Shown: in pieces, positions 17,332 to 29,696 of the stretch
Layout: the number at the start of each line of letters is the position of its first letter
Numbering within the stretch: the first letter of the stretch is position 1
Source of the DNA: Alphaproteobacteria bacterium
Lineage (GTDB): Bacteria; Pseudomonadota; Alphaproteobacteria; Rhodospirillales; Rhodospirillaceae
Direction: 5' to 3'
DNA length: 64,000 bases
Assembly (NCBI GenBank): GCA_030835385.1
Contig: JAURPI010000016.1
Span: 310,001 to 374,000, forward strand
The notes under the pieces: generated by a model
Told to the model about the DNA's origin: nothing
Database searches by the model: none
The model's input: only the letters and a program-made list of their open reading frames with translations
Made by a program: the position numbers and the translations under genes

Positions 17332-17991
17332 TCAGTTGTCCAAAATCGATTGGCCAGATTTGGCCCAATCCGCCAAGAAGGCTTCGAGGCCCTTGTCTGT
17401 CAGTGGATGTTTGTACAACTGCCGTAGCGTCTTAGGCGGCATGGTGGCGACATGCGCGCCCATACGGGCGGCTTCAAGAATATGCATTGGGTGACGGATT
17501 GATGCGACTAAGACCTCAGTTGAGAAATTGTAATTGGCATAGATGTCACAAATGTCGTCGATCAGGCTCATGCCGTCGGTGCCGATGTCGTCTAACCGTC
17601 CGACAAACGGTGAAATGAATGCGGCCCCCGCTTTGGCGGCAAGCAAAGCTTGGTTGGCCGAGAAGCACAAAGTGACATTCACTATTACGCCGTCATCAGA
17701 CAAAGCCTTACAGCACTTCAGACCATCTGGAATCAGCGGCACCTTAATGGCGACATTCGGCGCGATCTTCCGCAGCACTGCGGCTTCTTTCATCATCGTT
17801 TCGAAGTCTGTAGCAGTCACTTCGGCGCTGACCGGTCCATCAACTACAGCACAGATTTCACTAATCAAATCGAGAAAAGACTTTCCGGACGCCGCCGCCA
17901 GAGAGGGATTGGTTGTGACCCCATCAACCATACCGGTTGAGGCCAGGTCTTTAATTTCTTCAATGTCAGCAGTGTCGATAAAAAATTTCAT
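17332..17991 (-). CDS. fructose-6-phosphate aldolase/transaldolase (Fsa-Tal small subfamily)
   Basis: A 219-residue TIM-barrel enzyme of the small transaldolase group. The opening [16 protein letters not shown], the TTNPSL motif and the Schiff-base lysine in NVAIKVPLI are all present, as is the [19 protein letters not shown] element near the C-terminus. It transfers dihydroxyacetone units in the non-oxidative pentose phosphate pathway, or acts as a fructose-6-phosphate aldolase. I place the start at the ATG for MKFFID rather than the upstream GTG or ATG at 18063, which would overlap priA. The gene diverges from priA, 63 bases apart. Confidence 0.92.
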   Translation of the reverse strand: MKFFIDTADIEEIKDLASTGMVDGVTTNPSLAAASGKSFLDLISEICAVVDGPVSAEVTATDFETMMKEAAVLRKIAPNVAIKVPLIPDGLKCCKALSDDGVIVNVTLCFSANQALLAAKAGAAFISPFVGRLDDIGTDGMSLIDDICDIYANYNFSTEVLVASIRHPMHILEAARMGAHVATMPPKTLRQLYKHPLTDKGLEAFLADWAKSGQSILDN

Positions 17992-18054
17992 GGCAGTTCC
18001 TGAAGTGATCCCTCTGTCTCGAAAAGCGGCTCGGTATGATATGACCAGGACACC

Positions 18055-20298
18055 ATGATCCAATCAAGTGCTCCCTCGGACCCGACTCTTGTGCCACAGG
18101 ATATACCAGTCTCATTCGGTCCTGGCGACCGCGTGGCGGTACTGCTGCCTCTGCCGGTCGAGGGCGCTTATGACTATTTGGTCCCGGAGGGTGTTTCTGT
18201 CGCCGTTGGTGATCTCGTGGAAGTGCCTCTCGGCCGTCGATTTGACGTTGGTGTGGTGTGGGGCGCTGGAGACGGAGGTATCGACCCCGCAAAATTAAAA
18301 GAGGTCGTTCACCGCCTTGATCTGCCGTGTCTGCCAAAAGCTCTTCTGTCTTTTATAGATTGGGTCGCCGATTACACAGTGCAGCCCAGGGGTGTGGTAT
18401 TGCGAATGACACTGCGATCTTCGCGGGGTCTAAAACCACAGGTTTCTGAAACCCACTTGATCCAGGCAAAAGATTTGCCGCCGAAACTCAAACTCACCGA
18501 CGCCCGCCGCAAAGTTTTGGATACTCTTGGCGAACGGACGTTTGTCGGTGCGGGGTTGCTCGCAAAAACCGCCGGGGTTAGCGCTTCCGTCGTCAAAGGA
18601 TTGGTCGATGCGGGCGCGATTGACACGGTGCTTGCCGCGCCGCCGCCGATGTTCTCTCCGCCAGACCCTGATCATCCCGGTGTGGTGCTTGAGCCGGATC
18701 AGATATCTGCCGCAGATGACCTCGTTGGCGCCGTCGACCAGGGGTTTTCTGTTTCGTTGTTGGAAGGTGTAACCGGCTCGGGCAAGACCGAAGTCTATTT
18801 TGAACCGATCGCAGCCGCGCTCAAGATGAAGCGCCAAATTCTTGTACTCGTACCGGAAATTTCGTTGACGACTCAGTGGCTGGACCGGTTCCGCAATCGT
18901 TTCGGCGTTGATCCAGCCGTCTGGCATTCCGACGTTACGGGCAAGGTCCGCCGTGAGACCTGGCGGGCGGTAGCAACCGGCGAGGCATCTGTGGTTGTCG
19001 GCGCCCGATCAGCGTTGTTCCTGCCTTTCACGAACTTGGGATTGATCGTCGTCGATGAAGAGCACGACGGCGGATTCAAGCAAGAGGACGGCGTGATCTA
19101 TCACGCCCGAGACATGGCCGTTGTTCGCGCTCGGGAAGGGGGGATCCCGATCATTCTGGCATCGGCGACACCGTCGTTGGAATCTTTGCTCAACGCTCAG
19201 GCTGGGCGATATCGCCATGTGCGTCTTGAGTCGCGGGTCGGTGGCGCGGTGATGCCAGAGGTGACGCTCGTCAATATGGTGCGCACGCCGCCTGAGAAAG
19301 GCGAGTGGGGTCGCTCCTGGTTGGCGCCCCCGCTGGTCGAGGCCGTCAATGAGACCTTGGCCGCGGGTGAACAAGCGCTGCTTTTTCTAAATCGGCGCGG
19401 TTATGCCCCTCTGACCCTGTGCTCCACCTGTGGCCATCGTCTTCACTGCCCCAGTTGCACAGCGTGGTTGGTTGAGCACCGTGTGGCGAAACGTTTGCAG
19501 TGTCATCACTGTGGCTTTGTGGCGCCTCGCCCAGAAGTGTGTCCGTCTTGCGGCAAGGCCGAGAGCTTTGTGCCTTGTGGGCCAGGTATTGAACGTGTGG
19601 CCGAGGAGGCCGCCGCGCGTTGGCCTAAAGCCCGCGTGGTCGCTGTTGCCAGTGATACGCTTGAGCGCCCATCGGCCATGGCGGCTTTGGTCGATGCTGT
19701 TGGGCGGCATCAGATCGACATCATTGTTGGCACCCAGGTGCTGGCCAAGGGTCACCACTTTCCCGGATTGACGTTGGTCGGTGTCGTTGATGCAGACTTG
19801 GGATTGTCGAGTTGGGATTTACGGGCCGGAGAGCGCACTCATCAGCTTCTCAGCCAAGTGTCCGGCCGGGCTGGGCGCGCGCGCAAGCGAGGCCGCGTGT
19901 ACCTACAAACCCATGATCCTAATCATCCTGTCCTTCAGGCCCTCAAAGTGGCCGATGCAGATGCCTTTCTTGAGGCTGAAACCGACGGCCGCCAAGGCTT
20001 GGGGATGCCGCCTTTCGGTCGATTGGTCGCTGTTATTCTCTCGGGTACGAAAGAGGACGCGGTGAGACAGGCTGGGCAACAGCTGGCTCGAGCCGTGCCG
20101 GCGGCGCCAGATATAGAGGTGCTCGGACCGGCGCCTGCGTTTATGGCTCTGCTGCGTGGCCGCCATCGCCACCGGTTCCTCGTAAAGGGGCCACGTAATC
20201 GCCTTTTGCAACCCTTCATCCGGGCTTGGCTGGGGTCTGTGAAGCTGCCGTCGTCGGTGCGAATTCAGGTCGATGTCGACCCCTATAGTTTCTATTAA
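18055..20298 (+). CDS. priA: primosomal protein N' (replication restart helicase PriA)
   Basis: A 747-residue DEAH-type DNA helicase that reloads the replisome at stalled forks. The N-terminal DNA-binding domain ([20 protein letters not shown]) precedes the Walker [13 protein letters not shown] near residue 238 and the Walker B-like DEEHD near residue 335. Two zinc-binding pairs follow: [13 protein letters not shown] and [17 protein letters not shown], then [23 protein letters not shown] and the QVSGRAGRA helicase motif. Length is standard. It starts 63 bases from the divergent transaldolase gene and is followed by a 211-bp gap before the ATP synthase operon. Confidence 0.96.
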   Translation: MIQSSAPSDPTLVPQDIPVSFGPGDRVAVLLPLPVEGAYDYLVPEGVSVAVGDLVEVPLGRRFDVGVVWGAGDGGIDPAKLKEVVHRLDLPCLPKALLSFIDWVADYTVQPRGVVLRMTLRSSRGLKPQVSETHLIQAKDLPPKLKLTDARRKVLDTLGERTFVGAGLLAKTAGVSASVVKGLVDAGAIDTVLAAPPPMFSPPDPDHPGVVLEPDQISAADDLVGAVDQGFSVSLLEGVTGSGKTEVYFEPIAAALKMKRQILVLVPEISLTTQWLDRFRNRFGVDPAVWHSDVTGKVRRETWRAVATGEASVVVGARSALFLPFTNLGLIVVDEEHDGGFKQEDGVIYHARDMAVVRAREGGIPIILASATPSLESLLNAQAGRYRHVRLESRVGGAVMPEVTLVNMVRTPPEKGEWGRSWLAPPLVEAVNETLAAGEQALLFLNRRGYAPLTLCSTCGHRLHCPSCTAWLVEHRVAKRLQCHHCGFVAPRPEVCPSCGKAESFVPCGPGIERVAEEAAARWPKARVVAVASDTLERPSAMAALVDAVGRHQIDIIVGTQVLAKGHHFPGLTLVGVVDADLGLSSWDLRAGERTHQLLSQVSGRAGRARKRGRVYLQTHDPNHPVLQALKVADADAFLEAETDGRQGLGMPPFGRLVAVILSGTKEDAVRQAGQQLARAVPAAPDIEVLGPAPAFMALLRGRHRHRFLVKGPRNRLLQPFIRAWLGSVKLPSSVRIQVDVDPYSFY

Positions 20299-20509
20299 AA
20301 CTGCAGCACACTGGGACTCTGTTGCAACGCACACTCTGGTATGATACCACCCCAATCGCGGTGGCCGAGGGACCTGTTCTGGGTTCCGAGTTCGCTAATA
20401 AAATCAAACGTTTAGTTCTCATCTTCGTGAGAAAAAAGACGGGTCAAACAGGCTTAGAAACACGCCTCGCGTGGGTCGGTCAGAACCGTCGCCTTGAAGG
20501 GACTTTGGG
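20299..20509 (+). other. priA-atpH intergenic region
   Basis: This 211-bp space must carry the promoter of the F1 operon. A TATGAT hexamer occurs at about 20339-20344, but no good -35 lies 16-18 bases before it, so I do not call a promoter. AAGGGA about eight bases before the atpH ATG is the ribosome site. No conserved RNA or protein-coding signal was seen. Confidence 0.4.
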
Positions 20510-21070
20510 ATGGCATCGGACGGAGCGGGTGTTGGCGGATTAGCCGCGCGATATGCCTCGGCCCTTTATGACCTCGCGGATGAGTCTGGCGCTCTCGATA
20601 CAGTCGCCGCTGATTTGTCAGGGCTTGAGTCTCTCATTCAAGAAAGCACTGATTTTTCCCGCTTCATTAAGAGTCCTGTCCTCACCCGAGACGATCAGAC
20701 CAAAGGTATTGCTGCCATTGCAGCTAAATCCGGTCTCTCAGATATCACCGTAAAGTTTCTCGGTCTCGTGGCCGGCAATCGGCGCCTCTTTGCGCTGCCG
20801 AATATGATCCGGGCGTATCAAGAAATCCTTGCCGCCCGGCGTGGTCAAGTGACCGCAGAGGTTACGTCCGCTGCTGAATTGTCCGATGGGCAAAGCCAGT
20901 TACTTGCTGATGCTCTTAAGACCGCCGTCGGAAAGTCCGTGGCGGTTACTACTAAAGTTGATCCAACCATTCTTGGTGGGCTGGTTGTGCGTGTTGGCTC
21001 ACGCATGGTCGATAGTTCGCTTAAATCCAAGTTGCAACGCCTTAAGCTGTCAATGAAAGGGGTCGGATAA
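20510..21070 (+). CDS. atpH: ATP synthase F1 subunit delta
   Basis: A 186-residue stator subunit that links F1 to the b-subunit stalk. The N-terminal helical domain (RYASALYDLADESGALDTV) and the C-terminal region with TKVDPTILGGLVVRVGSRMVD are typical; the latter is the family signature. It is the first gene of atpHAGDC, and the atpA ATG follows its stop without a gap. The F0 genes are not here, as usual in alphaproteobacteria, where they form a separate operon. Confidence 0.95.
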   Translation: MASDGAGVGGLAARYASALYDLADESGALDTVAADLSGLESLIQESTDFSRFIKSPVLTRDDQTKGIAAIAAKSGLSDITVKFLGLVAGNRRLFALPNMIRAYQEILAARRGQVTAEVTSAAELSDGQSQLLADALKTAVGKSVAVTTKVDPTILGGLVVRVGSRMVDSSLKSKLQRLKLSMKGVG

Positions 21071-22603
21071 ATGGAAATCCGCGCCGCAGAAATTTCCGCA
21101 ATCCTCAAAGATCAGATCGCCAATTTCGGCACTGAAGCAGAATCAGCCGAAGTCGGTCAGGTTCTGTCTGTCGGTGACGGGATCGCCCGTGTCTACGGTC
21201 TCGACAATGTTCAGGCCGGTGAGATGGTTGAGTTCCCCGGCGGTATCAAGGGGATGACCTTGAACCTTGAGACCGACAACGTCGGGATCGTGATTTTCGG
21301 TGACGACAGCGGCATTAAAGAAGGTGACGTCGTTAAGCGGACAGGGGATATCGTTGATATTCCTGTCGGCATGGGACTCCTCGGTCGTGTGGTTGATGCT
21401 CTTGGCAATCCCATCGACGGCAAGGGTGACATTGAGGGCTCCGAGCGGCGTCTCGCAGAGCTTAAAGCGCCTGGAATTATTCCCCGCCAATCTGTGAATG
21501 AACCGGTTCAAACTGGCCTCAAGGCGATCGATTCCTTGATCCCTGTTGGCCGTGGGCAACGTGAGCTGATCATTGGTGACCGCCAAACCGGTAAGACCGC
21601 TGTTATTCTCGACACCATCATCAATCAGAAAAAGATCAACGACGCAGCCAAAGATGAGTCCGAGAAGCTGTACTGCGTTTACGTTGCTGTCGGTCAAAAG
21701 CGCTCCACCGTTGCGCAAGTTGTAAAGACACTCTCTGACTACGGTGCGCTCGAATACACATGTATTGTTGGGGCGACTGCCTCTGATCCTGCGCCCATGC
21801 AGTTCCTTGCGCCGTACTCTGGTTGCACGATCGGGGAATGGTTCCGTGACAACGGCAAGCATGCGGTTATTTTCTACGATGATTTGACCAAGCAAGCTGT
21901 TGCTTATCGTCAGATGTCACTTCTCTTGCGTCGCCCACCTGGTCGTGAAGCGTTCCCTGGAGACGTGTTTTACCTACACTCCCGTTTGCTTGAGCGCGCC
22001 GCCAAAATGAACCCAGAGAATGGTTCCGGTTCTTTAACGGCTTTGCCGGTTGTGGAAACCCAGGCAAACGACGTGTCTGCGTACATTCCGACCAACGTGA
22101 TTTCGATTACCGATGGTCAGATCTTCCTGGAAACGGAACTGTTCTATCAAGGTATTCGTCCCGCCGTGAACGTTGGTTTGTCGGTGTCGCGTGTGGGGTC
22201 TGCAGCGCAGACCAAAGCGATGAAGTCAGTGTCCGGCGGTATCAAGCTTGATTTGGCTCAGTATCGTGAAATGGCGGCCTTTGCTCAGTTCGCGTCTGAC
22301 CTTGACCCTGCGACACAAAAGTTGCTGGCGCGCGGTGTGCGTCTGACCGAGCTGCTTAAGCAAGACCAATACGTACCGATGTCTGTGCCAGAGCAGGTTG
22401 TGTCCATCTACGCTGGTACTAAAGGGTATCTAGATGCCATCGACGTTAAAGATGTGCAGCGCTTTGAAAAATCGGTGATTGGGGCCGTGCAAGAAAAAGC
22501 GCCAGAGATCATGGCCAGCATTGAGTCTGAAAAAGCTCTGACCAAAGACAACGAGGAAAAACTTAAAAGCTTCCTCGATGATTTCGCCAAGTCGTTTAGT
22601 TGA
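21071..22603 (+). CDS. atpA: ATP synthase F1 subunit alpha
   Basis: A 510-residue non-catalytic nucleotide-binding subunit of F1. It begins [19 protein letters not shown], has the P-loop [10 protein letters not shown] near residues 169-178, and keeps the [17 protein letters not shown] signature near residue 361, including the arginine finger. Length and termini are standard. The ATG follows the atpH stop directly, and an AAAGGGG site lies in the end of atpH, so the two are translationally coupled. Confidence 0.98.
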   Translation: MEIRAAEISAILKDQIANFGTEAESAEVGQVLSVGDGIARVYGLDNVQAGEMVEFPGGIKGMTLNLETDNVGIVIFGDDSGIKEGDVVKRTGDIVDIPVGMGLLGRVVDALGNPIDGKGDIEGSERRLAELKAPGIIPRQSVNEPVQTGLKAIDSLIPVGRGQRELIIGDRQTGKTAVILDTIINQKKINDAAKDESEKLYCVYVAVGQKRSTVAQVVKTLSDYGALEYTCIVGATASDPAPMQFLAPYSGCTIGEWFRDNGKHAVIFYDDLTKQAVAYRQMSLLLRRPPGREAFPGDVFYLHSRLLERAAKMNPENGSGSLTALPVVETQANDVSAYIPTNVISITDGQIFLETELFYQGIRPAVNVGLSVSRVGSAAQTKAMKSVSGGIKLDLAQYREMAAFAQFASDLDPATQKLLARGVRLTELLKQDQYVPMSVPEQVVSIYAGTKGYLDAIDVKDVQRFEKSVIGAVQEKAPEIMASIESEKALTKDNEEKLKSFLDDFAKSFS

Positions 22604-22635
22604 GACTTAGGACCGGATAGGGAAAGGCCCGCGTT

Positions 22636-24992
<2,357 letters not shown>

Positions 24993-25021
24993 GTCGGAAC
25001 TGAGACAGGAACGCACCCGTC

Positions 25022-25441
25022 ATGGCGGATACAATTCAACTCGATCTCGTATCACCAGCGAAACGCCTGATGTCGGGGTCCGTTGGCATGGTCGTGGTGC
25101 CGGGCATCGAAGGGTATTTCGGTGTGCTGCCAAGTCATATGCCGCTGTTGTCTACTCTGCGTCCCGGCGTGGTCTCAGTGCATGACGGCGTTAACGATGC
25201 ACCGGCCAAACAATTTTTTGTCGACGGCGGCTTTGCGGAAGTGAATCCAGAGGGCTGCACTCTATTGGTGGATGAAGCGATCGCCGTTGACGAGTTGACG
25301 GCCGATGACATAGCCAAACGCCGCACTGCTGCCGAAGAACGGGCTCAGTCGGCCGCGACGGACGAAGACCGCGCGGCAGCTGAAAAAGCTCTGGTCATTG
25401 TTGATGAGATGGCGCGGGCAATGTCAGAGGCCGCGCCTTAA
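25022..25441 (+). CDS. atpC: ATP synthase F1 subunit epsilon
   Basis: A 139-residue rotor subunit that also inhibits ATP hydrolysis. The N-terminal beta-sandwich (IQLDLVSPAKRLMSG, VVVPGIEGYFGVLPSHMPLLSTLRPG) is followed by a helical hairpin region rich in Ala and Glu (DDIAKRRTAAEERAQSAATD). It is the last gene of the operon. Downstream, a short TCCCC/GGGGA hairpin at about 25456-25474 has no T-run. Confidence 0.96.
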   Translation: MADTIQLDLVSPAKRLMSGSVGMVVVPGIEGYFGVLPSHMPLLSTLRPGVVSVHDGVNDAPAKQFFVDGGFAEVNPEGCTLLVDEAIAVDELTADDIAKRRTAAEERAQSAATDEDRAAAEKALVIVDEMARAMSEAAP

Positions 25442-25508
25442 GAACCAGCTTCACACCTCCCCAACGCGCGGGGAATCCAGCCTCGCTTAAGAGAAACGGA
25501 TCGTCATC

Positions 25509-26326
25509 ATGTCTTGGACACTCGATGACATTCCGTGGCAAGACTTCGATCCCGCGAAAGTTAACCCAGAAGTTCTAAAGATCATCAAAGCTGCGGCTCT
25601 GGTTGAGCGCAATGGTGCGGACTACGGGCAGTACCTGAGTAAGTTTTTGCCGATGACGAGGTGTTCCAATCCGCTGCTGCCACCTGGGCGCAAGAAGAGG
25701 AGCAGCACGGCATCGCGCTGGGCCGGTGGGCGGACTTAGCAGATTCTACGTTTGATTTTGATGCGGCTTTTACCCACTTCAAAGACCTCTATCGAATACC
25801 GGTAGATGCCACGCACTCCGTCCTTGGGTCTCGATCTGGCGAGCTGTGTGCCCGCTGTGTTGTGGAGAGTGGTACAAGCTCGTTTAACTCGGCAATTCGC
25901 GATGCTGTCGATGAGCCGGTTCTGCAAGCCATCTGTCGACGAATCGCATCCGACGAATATAGGCACTACCAATTGTTCGCCCGTCATCTGGCACGCTATC
26001 AAACTCTTGAGCCCCTGACTGTATGGCAGCGACTTAAGGTCGTGGTGTCGCGGTTTAAAGAAACGTCAGATGATGAACTGGCCTCTGCCTATCACGCCGG
26101 TAACCCCAGAGAGGATTCGTATAACTGCAAACGTGCCAGCAATGCTTATGCGAAGCTGGCGATGGCGTTGTATACGCGAGACCATGTTCGTACTGCCGGC
26201 CGTATGATGGCGAAGGCTGTAGGCCTAGCGCCTGAGGCATGGTTGACCCGCGTTTTTACTCGCGTGTTGTGGTGGGGAATTGCGCTGAAAGGCCGCAAGC
26301 TCCGCGCCAGCATAGTGACTCATTAA
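25509..26326 (+). pseudogene. ferritin-like domain protein, frameshifted
   Basis: The first frame begins MSWTLDDIPWQDFDPAKVNP and runs to YGQYLSK; from there the coding sense continues in a second frame as VFADDEVFQSAAATWAQEEE up to residue ~272. The switch is at 25641-25649 (AAG then a five-T run): one missing base would restore a single ~272-residue gene. The joined protein carries EEEQHG and a later ASDEYRHYQ, the E-x-x-H pairs of a ferritin-like or rubrerythrin-type di-iron four-helix bundle. The 3' end overlaps rppH by 4 bases on the other strand. It is a true frameshift or a homopolymer sequencing error; codon quality on both sides is good, which favours a recent event. Function of the family is unknown. 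Confidence 0.75.
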
Positions 26327-26805
26327 CTAAAGGCGGGCCTGACGTGGTCCGAGAATGCGTCAATGATCTGCCAATAGAGATCCTGCTTAAATTCGACGAT
26401 GAGCTCGGGGATTGTTCTGAAATCAGCCCATTTCCATGCGGAAAATTCTGGATGTTCTGTAGCTAAATTGATCTCATCGTCGGTGCCGGTGAATCGCATG
26501 AGATACCATTTTTGCTCTTGGCCTTTGTACCGGCCTTTCCAGACTTTACTCTGAAGGTCAGCGGGTAAATCGTAACGGAGCCAATCATTTGTCTCGGCGA
26601 CGAGGGTCGCGTTTGTGATCCCCGTTTCTTCTTCAAGCTCGCGAATTGCGGCTGCGTACGGATTTTCACCCTTATCAATGCCACCTTGAGGCAACTGCCA
26701 CGCAGGCTCGCTTGTGTCGATCCGCTGGGCGACAAACACCTTGCCGTCATTATTCATCAGGACGACACCCACGCCCTGACGATAGGGTTTAGCAGACGTC
26801 GTCAT
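26323..26805 (-). CDS. rppH: RNA pyrophosphohydrolase (Nudix)
   Basis: A 160-residue Nudix hydrolase that removes pyrophosphate from the 5' end of mRNA and so starts decay. The Nudix box GGIDKGENPYAAAIRELEEE (continuing TGI) fits G-x5-E-x7-R-E-U-x-E-E-x-G-U exactly. The opening YRQGVGVVLMNNDGKVFVAQR and the WQLPQGG strand are the NudH/RppH type rather than MutT. The gene starts 12 bases after the yibQ remnant, in the usual alphaproteobacterial position behind ctpA and yibQ. Confidence 0.93.
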   Translation of the reverse strand: MTTSAKPYRQGVGVVLMNNDGKVFVAQRIDTSEPAWQLPQGGIDKGENPYAAAIRELEEETGITNATLVAETNDWLRYDLPADLQSKVWKGRYKGQEQKWYLMRFTGTDDEINLATEHPEFSAWKWADFRTIPELIVEFKQDLYWQIIDAFSDHVRPAFS

Positions 26806-26817
26806 GATGACGTGATG

Positions 26818-27117
26818 CTATTGAATAAGGACTTGAGAAACCGGCGCCACAGCAACACCGCGGCGTCCAACTTCATCCAGCCACAGAGCGATGCGTTCGA
26901 AGGTGACAGGCTTAGCAGACGCCACCGCAACTGAGCTGCCTTGGTGCTTGGCCAAACGTTCGATGTAATCCAGGCGGGCATCAATGGCCGCTCTAAAGGC
27001 ACGTTCATCGATAACGATATCCGCTGTCGCTGTTGGTACTCGGTCATTCCCGAGGCGCAGCCCTGGGCGCCCCTGGACATAAAACAAACCACGAGCATCG
27101 AGATTATTCAGGGCCTG
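26818..27117 (-). pseudogene. remnant of YibQ/divergent polysaccharide deacetylase
   Basis: About 99 codons lie directly behind the ctpA stop and in the same frame: GQALNNLDARGLFYVQGRPG through RAAIDARLDYIERLAKHQGS and VAVASAKPVTFERIALWLDE, ending GVAVAPVSQVLIQ. That is the C-terminal part of the YibQ (DUF610, divergent polysaccharide deacetylase) family. A complete gene would be about two or three times longer, with an N-terminal catalytic-like half, none of which is present. No ATG or ribosome site precedes it; the only starts are weak, such as a TTG at 27087. I infer an internal deletion that removed the gene's front. The ctpA-yibQ-rppH order is a common alphaproteobacterial arrangement. 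Confidence 0.7.
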
Positions 27118-27171
27118 GCCTTAGTTCGTCAAAGTTTGGCGATACAAGGCCAGGCCCTGAATGAGATCGAT
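27097..27171. repeat. imperfect inverted repeat spanning the ctpA stop
   Basis: Two 24-bp arms (27097-27120 and 27148-27171) match at 21 positions, including a perfect 15-bp block (ATTCAGGGCCTGGCC and its complement), with a 27-nt spacer that contains the ctpA TAA. One arm encodes the last helix of CtpA (AIDLIQGLAL), the other the first residues of the yibQ remnant (GQALNNLD). It may be a deletion scar, or serve as a transcript end structure; no T-run follows on either strand. Confidence 0.7.
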
Positions 27172-28404
27172 GGCGCGGGCGAGTTGGTAATCATCCACAT
27201 CTTGAGTGGTCCGCTCATTCGTCGCCTCGTCGTCTTCGAAACCGTCATCCACGGTGTCGTTCTCGAGTGATCCTCTCAAATTGGCTTCGCTGCGCTGGCC
27301 TCGTTGTGCTAACCGCTCAATCGTTGCAGGTGCGACCAGAATATCTGGCTCGATCCCAGTGCCCTGAATAGACCGCCCCGAGGGGGTGTAGTAGCGGGCC
27401 GTGGTCAGGCGCATCGCGCTGTTGTCTTGCATCGGAATAATGGTCTGCACAGAGCCTTTGCCGAAGGATTTGGTACCGAGAATAATTGCCCGGCCATGAT
27501 CCTGCAGTGCCCCGGCGACAATCTCTGAAGCCGACGCGGAGCCGTCATTAATCAAAACCACCAGAGGCATCCCATCAGCCAAGTCACCCTTCTTGGCTGT
27601 CGTACGTTTTGTCTCTTCGCTATAGCGGGTACGGGTCGAGACAATCTCACCACGATCCAAGAAGGAATCTGACACAGACTCCGCCTGGTCAAGTAAGCCG
27701 CCAGGGTTGTTGCGTAAATCTAGGACGTATCCTTTTAATGTCCCGCCCAGCTCTTCTTTAATGCTGGCGATGCCTTCTTCAAGGCCGCGTTGCGTTTGCT
27801 CATTGAAGGAGGTGATGCGGATATACCCGACATCGCCTTCTGCCCGATATCGCACAGATCGGATTTTGATCACCGCGCGCGTGAGAGTCACATCAAAGGG
27901 TTCGACACCTTCCCGCCGGACACCGATTGTGATGTCCGTATCGACCAAACCGCGCATCAATTCGACGGCGTCGTTAAGGGTCAAGCCAAGAACACTCTCG
28001 CCGTCAATCGTGGTGATGTAGTCGTTTGGTTGCATACCTGCGCGATAAGCCGGGGTGTCATCAATGGGAGTCACCACTTTTACGAAGCCGTTCTCCATGG
28101 TGACTTCAATGCCAAGGCCACCAAATTCACCCTTGGTCTGCTCCTGCATGTCTTCGAAGCTTTTTGCGGACAGGAAGCTCGAGTGCGGATCCAGTGATGT
28201 CAGCATACCGTTGATTGCGGCTTCGATGAGATCTTGATCCGATATGTCTTCAACGTAGTCCTTGCGAACGCGCTCAAAGACGTTTCCGAACAGCTCAAGC
28301 TGCCGGTAGGTGTCATCTGAGAATTTGTCGTCGGCGTTTGCCGTGGATGCCAACGAGGCACCAAACACGACAGCGCAAAAGGAAACTAAATAAGTACGGA
28401 TCAT
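27121..28404 (-). CDS. ctpA: carboxy-terminal processing protease (S41)
   Basis: A 427-residue periplasmic serine protease. It has a Sec signal (MIRTYLVSFCAVVFGASLAS, cut near TANA-DD), an N-terminal helical region, a PDZ domain (about residues 95-175, with GIEVTMENGFVKVVTP) and the S41 core. The nucleophile Ser is in INDGSASASEIVAGAL and the catalytic Lys in GTKSFGKGSVQT. Such proteases trim or degrade periplasmic and cell-wall enzymes. Its start overlaps the envC stop by 4 bases, so the two are coupled and probably act together in cell-wall turnover. Confidence 0.94.
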   Translation of the reverse strand: MIRTYLVSFCAVVFGASLASTANADDKFSDDTYRQLELFGNVFERVRKDYVEDISDQDLIEAAINGMLTSLDPHSSFLSAKSFEDMQEQTKGEFGGLGIEVTMENGFVKVVTPIDDTPAYRAGMQPNDYITTIDGESVLGLTLNDAVELMRGLVDTDITIGVRREGVEPFDVTLTRAVIKIRSVRYRAEGDVGYIRITSFNEQTQRGLEEGIASIKEELGGTLKGYVLDLRNNPGGLLDQAESVSDSFLDRGEIVSTRTRYSEETKRTTAKKGDLADGMPLVVLINDGSASASEIVAGALQDHGRAIILGTKSFGKGSVQTIIPMQDNSAMRLTTARYYTPSGRSIQGTGIEPDILVAPATIERLAQRGQRSEANLRGSLENDTVDDGFEDDEATNERTTQDVDDYQLARAIDLIQGLALYRQTLTN

Positions 28405-29696
28405 CCACTCTTCTCATTGGTTCGAGTTGCCAGCCATGGCAACGGATTAATGGGTTGGCCGTCCCGCCGCAATTCAACATAAAGTGAGGGATCGCCTTCC
28501 GGTGACATTACACCCACCGGTTCTCCAGCCAAAACGCGCTGTCCAACGGCGCCATCTAGTCGGCTCATACCGGCCAGAAGCGTATGGTATCCCTCGCTGT
28601 GTTCCAGGATCAAGAGTTGGCCATAACCACGAAATGGACCAGCGAACGCTACGACTCCGTCGAAAGGAGAGACCACCTGAGCCGCTGTTCGGGTCGTAAT
28701 AACAATGCCCTTGGCGAGACCTTCGCTTTCTGTGCCTTCACCATATCGTTGTGACAGACGCCCCTCTGCCGGAAACGGCAATGTTCCACGTGCTTTTGAG
28801 AAGGAGCGCGCGGGCGTAGGTGGTGTCGGTCGGCGCGCTGCCACAATGTCTGGGGTTGGTGCAGCTCCGTCTGGTGGTGTGAGAACGGGGGCTTCTCGTA
28901 CCATTCTTTTCGATTCTTCTTCGCCCTGGCGTTTGCGCTCAGCGATCACACTGTCCAGGAGCTCACGGAGGTCATTGGCCTCACGGGCGAGAGCCGCGAT
29001 TCGTTTTTCCGAGTCCGTTGCCTGACGTTCAAAGCCCTTTTGCAATGAGGCCTTTTCCGCATGGAGCTTTTCTAATCGGGTCTGATCCTCAATAAGGCTT
29101 AAGGCCTCCAGGGCCAACGTTGATCGTCGGTCAACAATTTTGGTGCGGGTCGTGTACAGCGCCTCAAGCTCAATCTGTAAACGGGCTGCGTTTTCGGTCA
29201 GAGCGGGAATAGCTGCCGACAAGACCAAGCCTGATCGAATGGCATCTGCGGGTCGCAACGGTTGCAGGAGTATGGCATCCGTCGGTCGCACGGCGAGCCG
29301 TTCAAGGGCAAGTAGCACTTCGCGCATTTGGGCGTCTTTGTTGATTAACGCAGCGGCCATTTCAGCACGTTGTTCTTCTAGGTTACTCAACTGCGCTTCT
29401 AGACCTGTTAACGCGCGTTCCCGGTCTTGAATACGACGGGCGGCTTCGACCATGTCGTTTTGAATCTTGGCAGCGTCCGCGGCGGCCCGCTCTGCCATTC
29501 GTGTCGCGTCATCTTTTGCCGCTTGTTCCCGCTGAAGATCTTGCTCTACCGCTTGAAGGTCGGCTGGCCGGGGCGCGCTCGGGTCATCTTGCGCTGTGGC
29601 AACATTTGATTGGAAGAAGATAGTCGCGCATGTCACCCCGGCACTAATAAGTGACGCGAGTTGGGTTGATTTACTCGGCGGCACGGCGCCGCGCAT
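28401..29696 (-). CDS. envC: EnvC-like murein hydrolase activator (LytM/M23 domain)
   Basis: A 431-residue periplasmic protein with an N-terminal hydrophobic signal (SLISAGVTCATIFFQ), a long Ala/Glu/Arg-rich coiled coil (about residues 45-250), and a C-terminal LytM domain (about 310-430). In that domain the zinc-binding His and Asp are replaced (AKGIVITTRT) as in EnvC, which activates amidases rather than cutting wall itself. EnvC recruits and switches on amidases at the division site. The ATG overlaps the gpmI end by 26 bases. The order gpmI-envC-ctpA is common in alphaproteobacteria. Confidence 0.88.
   Translation of the reverse strand: MRGAVPPSKSTQLASLISAGVTCATIFFQSNVATAQDDPSAPRPADLQAVEQDLQREQAAKDDATRMAERAAADAAKIQNDMVEAARRIQDRERALTGLEAQLSNLEEQRAEMAAALINKDAQMREVLLALERLAVRPTDAILLQPLRPADAIRSGLVLSAAIPALTENAARLQIELEALYTTRTKIVDRRSTLALEALSLIEDQTRLEKLHAEKASLQKGFERQATDSEKRIAALAREANDLRELLDSVIAERKRQGEEESKRMVREAPVLTPPDGAAPTPDIVAARRPTPPTPARSFSKARGTLPFPAEGRLSQRYGEGTESEGLAKGIVITTRTAAQVVSPFDGVVAFAGPFRGYGQLLILEHSEGYHTLLAGMSRLDGAVGQRVLAGEPVGVMSPEGDPSLYVELRRDGQPINPLPWLATRTNEKSG

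Noticed and set aside
25456-25474. Terminator after atpC
   Set aside because: Stem of only 5 bp and no T-run, so a terminator is not supported.
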